From the NCBI RefSeq assembly GCF_032884065.1, contig NC_088881.1, forward strand, positions 5,348,171 to 5,412,170: a stretch of 64,000 nt of DNA, read 5' to 3'. The notes under the pieces were generated by a model. The model searched no databases. It had not been told where the DNA came from and worked only from the letters and a program-made list of their open reading frames with translations. Made by a program: the position numbers and the translations under genes. Of this stretch, positions 59,641 through 64,000 are shown one piece after another; the first letter of the stretch is position 1, and each line of letters starts with the position of its first letter. Source of the stretch: Artemia franciscana. Taxonomy: Eukaryota > Arthropoda > Branchiopoda > Anostraca > Artemiidae.

Positions 59641-60209
59641 TTTAGGAGAATATAATTTACAAGTATATCCTCAAAGTTCTCTCATCATTATGCTATGTAG
59701 CAGAAAAATGGCATTCTTCACACTTTTTGCTAACATTGGTGAGCTGTAAGATCTTAGAGGAAAGATGAACAAAAGAACATAAATCTTTACAGAAAGATCT
59801 AAGAGCAAAAGAAGAACCCTCTTCTTTAGGCTGGGAAGATATTAATAGCAGAATGTTAGTTGCTCATGTTATGACAAGAAAAGGCTGGGTATCATTCATA
59901 TGTAGTTTGTATTCCTTTAGATTTGACTGACAGAGATAGTACTGTCTCAGATAAATTTTAACTTGCAGCTAAATAAACAAATACAGGATCCTAGGTAGAA
60001 ATATGGTAGCCTACTTTTTCGGGGATTTTTAATGCACAGGTATACAGGTTAGATATTTGGTAATTCAGCCTAGGTAAATTTGTTGTAGGAAATAGTAATG
60101 ATCAGATACTGATGCAATCCTTTAGTATAATAATTTTGTTATAACAAATACAGAATCTTGGTATAAAATGGTCTGTAAGCTATTATGGTTCCAACATGAT
60201 GGTAAGTCA
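59641..60209. other. No gene seen
   Basis: AT-rich DNA between two LINE relics. No coding, RNA or strong repeat signal is recognised. Confidence 0.4.
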
Positions 60210-60720
60210 CCCAACTTTATTGAATGTTATTGTAAAGTGAAAGCCAGCAAGATTGGTAGAAGATAAAGGGTAAATAGGAGTGTTGTTGTCAATATTAAAA
60301 GTAAAGATCACCCTCTAGTAGCTTCTTGGTTTAATCTGAAGCTGATATGTAGGAAGAATAATTTCTGAGAGGTCGCAATGTTGGTTGACCAGGATGAGAT
60401 TTTCAAAGAAACTTACCTGGAACAGTTAAAAGTGGAGAGTTTAAAATATGACTGATTAAAAATGATTGATAGATTGACAATTTAGAAGACTGATGGAATA
60501 ATTTACAGAAAATAGTTTGTGAAATTGCAGATGTGGTCTTAGGAAGGGAAGTTAGAAACACAGCTAGTAAAATGAGTAAAGATGCTTTAGGTAAAGTAGA
60601 GAGGAGGAGGGACTTTAGATTATATGAAAATAAGAGGAATGTAGGGAAAGATGAGAGCATTAACATCTGATTTAAGGAGATGTAAAGTGGAGGCCCTTGA
60701 TAAAATTGCTGATGATCTGA
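60210..60720 (+). mobile_element. RTE-like LINE relic, region upstream of RT
   Basis: Plus-strand frames read KSKDHPLVASWFNLKLICRK, FKETYLEQLKVESLKYD and LRRCKVEALDKIADDLKVAA, with many stops. This resembles the linker between endonuclease and RT in RTE-like elements. The piece at 61160-61440 is the 3' end of the same or a related element, so the middle has been lost. Confidence 0.5.
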
Positions 60721-61159
60721 AAGTTGCAGCCAGATGTCCTAAATCATGATAAAATCACAGGAAAAGAATGGAAAATTAGTGACACTTTGGAAGTGAGGGA
60801 AGGCTTAATTTGGAGGATAAATTAAGTATGGTACATAACCCTACTAAAAGGATTAAAAATAATATGGCCACATGGGCTGATAATGTGGTAAATGGGCTTC
60901 TAAAATAAGGTGGCTTAGACACAGGCAGAGATAGAATATTTTGATCTTTATGCAAGTATTCAAAGGAGTTATCTGACAATTTCCAACAGGAGTTATAAGA
61001 CATTTTCTGCAAAGTCTTGAGTTTTGCTTTTATTTTATTTATTAAATGATAAATCTTTCACAAGAATCTGTATTGTTTTTGCTTTTCATTGGCCTGTTTT
61101 AGGTATTCATTTGGCCTGTCATATTTCAGACAGTTTGCTGCATGAAAAAATGTAGTTCA

Positions 61160-61440
61160 ATCCTGCTTTCTAGGAGTATAATGAGATGGCTAAGACAGAT
61201 TTTGCAGATGACAGATTGTCTTTGTCAGTCAACCATGTGAGGCCAGATGAAAGTAGGTCGTCCCCAAATGGAGTGGAAAGAGGTTGAAAAGAAACATCCT
61301 AGGGAAATTGGAGCTTCTTGGAAGGGTATAAAGAGGGAGACTTTAAATAGAATAGGGATGGAAGAGGGGCATTTGTAGTCATGTGGACTTCAGGGGCTTG
61401 GTGGTGGAGTGAGTTTTTGTAGTAGTATTAGTACTGAGTA
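61160..61440 (+). mobile_element. RTE-like LINE 3' end relic
   Basis: AATGGAGTGGAAAGAGGTTG, TTGGAAGGGTATAAAGAGGG, GGGGCTTGGTGGTGGAGTGA and a GTAGTAGTATTAGTA tail parallel the 3' end of the histone-unit LINE (2130-1955 read on the minus strand). It is therefore a diverged copy of the same family outside the array. Confidence 0.65.
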
Positions 61441-61998
61441 TCTTGTAAATGTTTTCCCATTTTATTTCTTGGTCTAGTTTGTTTCTTCTGAATAAAACAC
61501 TGGGTTGCATAGTAATTCTAAATTATTAGCTAAGGCCTACTCCTTTACACTCAGAAGATTTTCATTTGTTATATGAATGGGATTGATTTCAGTTTGAACA
61601 AGATGTATCAGGTTGGAGGGGGAGGCGGTCACTTAATTTGCTTATATCACAAACATCAGCTAGAATGATTTCACACTCAGTCTGCTGCTAACACCCATGT
61701 GCATGAACTTTTTTTTTTACAGATAAATACAATAACAACAAGAGAATAACACCATTTGATTCCTATTCAGGACTATTCCTATTCAGGACATTATGTTTTT
61801 TAAACATAATGGTATCTACTATATCTATCATCCTCCTTCTCTGATAGGACCTTACTTTGGAGCAATTGACTATTATTTTCTTGGAATTGATTTAAATGAC
61901 CTCTTTCTTTTCTAAGACTAAGCTCAGTTTGCCTAGTATTTATTTAACATGTTGCTCAAATTGCACCATGTATTTATACTTCACAAACAAGTTGTACA
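61441..61998. other. No gene seen
   Basis: AT-rich with no recognised feature. A small tandem copy (GACTATTCCTATTCAGGAC) lies near 61770-61790. Confidence 0.4.
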
Positions 61999-62000
61999 TG

Positions 62001-62073
<73 letters not shown>
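61999..62073. repeat. (TA)n(TG)n compound microsatellite
   Basis: About 50 bp of TA repeats with one TGTA interruption, then about 11 TG repeats. Confidence 0.95.
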
Positions 62074-62627
62074 AGTGCATATACTATAAATAAAAGGAAA
62101 CAAAGCAAACCTCTCTTGGAGTTACTGATTGTAGATGTTGGCTCTAGTCCAGTTAACTCAGTGACACAAGTATTAAACTTAAAAAGTTTTAATTGTCAAT
62201 ACCTGAAAATATTTTTGTGTAGGATTTATTTTTGACCAGTGGATTTTGGGAAGACAGATATACAGACCATGATTTCACTCAAGCTCAGTAATTATTATCT
62301 GAAAAACAAAATTCTGTGTAAACAATAAAATCTAGCTTAGCGTCTTACTTTCCAGCTCTTTTGTACTTTGCCCCATTCTATTTAGTTTTTCACTATTTTC
62401 AGTAAGTTTTGCAAGATAAAATGTAGGTATTGACATTTTTCACCTACAGTCTCCAAAACACTGTTTGATTCCAATTCACTGTCAATTTTAATATCAAAGA
62501 CAAGCCTTAAACAAGGAGATCTAGGAATACTGATAGATGGACAACTGGAAGTTCATGGTTATTGACAACAAGAAATTCAAGCTTTGGTCTCCTCAAATGT
62601 AGCACAACTATTTACTCATGTGCTTTT

Positions 62628-62795
62628 AGTATGTATCTTATTTACCCTTTTTCTATAGCAGGACTTCTTTTTGAAGGACAGGGTAGCAGGACAGGGCTTT
62701 GAATTTTGTATGTATCTTATTTACCCTTTTTCTATAGGAGGGCAGGGTTTTGGATTTTAGTATGTATCTTATTTACCCTTTTTCTAAGAATTGGG
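62628..62795. repeat. Three copies of a 27-bp motif
   Basis: GTATGTATCTTATTTACCCT plus TTTTCTA occurs at about 62629, 62708 and 62760, with G-rich linkers (AGCAGGACAGGG, GAGGGCAGGG). Confidence 0.8.
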
Positions 62796-64000
62796 CTAGC
62801 CTTATTGAAGGAGTTGAGGGCAATGCCACAAAGTGCATTACCAGATCTCTCATACAACAAGAGACAAGAATGATTGTACCTATCATGGTGAATTGATGCT
62901 TTCAACTACCCAATAATGCCAATGCCATCTTATGAATATCTTGGTATGAGGCTAAGGATTGCTGTAACCAACCATCATACACGCTCTATAAAAAGTTGCT
63001 TGTATGGGCTTGTGTCAGCTTTAAACCAATGAAGAATGTTTTTCATAAGCCATCCCTATCTTTTGGTCATTGTTACCAAGTGGTCTTGAACTCATCTTTC
63101 CAGCAAACCTTTCTTATGGCATGTCATTCGGTACTAGAATATTGTCAAACTTTATGCCAACATTGACAAAGGGAAAATAGATTCAGTTAAATGCCAAGGC
63201 ATTTCTCTTCGACAGGCTTCGACAGTTTCTCTTGTAGATTCTAATGCATACGTTTGTAAAAAAGACAATATAGAAGTCACCTTGAAACAATCCTGAATTG
63301 ACTGCATGTGTTTGGCATCAGAAATATTGTTCGATTTTGGACATGTCCAGTTGAAGCAATGTGGCTAGTTGGAGCACCAGCAAAGTGAGGACATACATTT
63401 CTATTATTGATCTGATGCACAACAGGAGGGGACTTTTACATCTTGGGATTCTTCCTAGCTTCCTGTAGCAAGAGGATCTCGCTTTGGTTAGGTTTTCAGC
63501 CCACGTGAGACCTGACAAGAAATGAACTTCAGAAGGCATATTGTATCTAATGTTGTTATTGCCTCTCAAAAAATGATACTCCATTAAGGCTATAGCCTCA
63601 TATTTTCGCTCTTTCCCTAATTTTAAGCTTTAAAAGATCCCATGTCTTCAAAAAGAAATTCAAATTATGCATAGAATCCAGCTCGAATCCTGGTAAATAC
63701 CTTGATAGACCTAAAGGCAGAACACAACTTGTAGAACCTCTCTGAACAGAATCAACCAATGCTTAAAGTATGGAAGGATGAAAGTAGCAGCTTGAAAGAG
63801 CCTGTCCAAACCCTAATTATCAAAAGAATTGGCTTATTATACTGCTTCCAGATATATAAGATTTATCAAGTCTAGTGTTACCACAGCTTAGATACCAATA
63901 CAGTTATGAAAACTTGATTTATTTTTGGGACGTAGTGCGCGGTAGCGATGCTAGCGACTGGAGACAGGAAACTGGCAGTCTGAATCTAAAAGTCAGAGCA
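62796..64000. other. Unresolved, possible decayed LINE DNA
   Basis: No gene can be supported. Short stretches vaguely resemble RT flanks (YEYLGMRLRIAVTNHHTRS on the plus strand near 62930; LTWAENLTKARSSCYRKLG on the minus strand near 63500), but too little is conserved for a call. Confidence 0.3.

Noticed and set aside
62480-63584. Possible RT or other coding relics near the right end
   Set aside because: Only short weak resemblances on both strands with many stops; not enough to name a family.
58125-64000. Second exon of FBPase
   Set aside because: I scanned for the expected continuation (YGIAG-type start, later catalytic DPLDGSSN motif) and saw none.

Overview
The window is animal nuclear DNA, AT-rich, with no prokaryotic gene layout. 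Its first two thirds are a tandem array of about 10-kb units. Each unit carries all five histone genes (H1, H2A, H2B, H3, H4) plus one 5S rRNA gene on the opposite strand from H1. Histone-5S linkage is known from some crustaceans, the brine shrimp Artemia in particular, so a branchiopod or other crustacean is my best guess. That is an inference, not a sequence match.

Array layout: unit 1 is 1-10092, unit 2 is 10093-20024, unit 3 is 20025-29955, unit 4 is 29956-39845, and partial unit 5 is 39846 to about 42903. Order within a unit: H1 (+); a palindrome-linked tandem repeat of about 165 bp; a 5'-truncated LINE (-); 5S rRNA (-); a 636-bp inverted-repeat element; H2A (-) and H2B (+) from a shared divergent promoter; H3 (-) and H4 (+) from a second divergent promoter; then about 2 kb of AT-rich spacer. 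All five genes are intronless and end in the replication-type histone 3' hairpin, so they are the S-phase histone set.

The units are nearly identical but fall into two types. Unit 1 has an intact 136-codon H3 and a consensus H1 TATA box. Units 2-4 share one 164-bp deletion inside H3 that destroys the histone fold, and units 2-5 share an altered H1 TATA box. A defective unit type has therefore spread through this part of the array. Other variants are shuffled between units, as gene conversion would do.

The array stops inside the LINE of unit 5, where divergence from the other units rises. Beyond it lie a C-rich diverged tandem repeat (about 42955-44580), a relic of the histone spacer (44614-44713), reverse-transcriptase and mariner relics (44720-46150), and a full-length open I-like LINE (about 46584-52493). 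The 5' coding exon of fructose-1,6-bisphosphatase follows (52871-53057). Its first intron contains a second copy of the inverted-repeat element, split by a broken Ty3/Gypsy LTR retrotransposon (53517-57863). The rest (58125-64000) is intron-like or intergenic DNA with two LINE relics and simple repeats. I could not find a second exon of the enzyme before the window ends.
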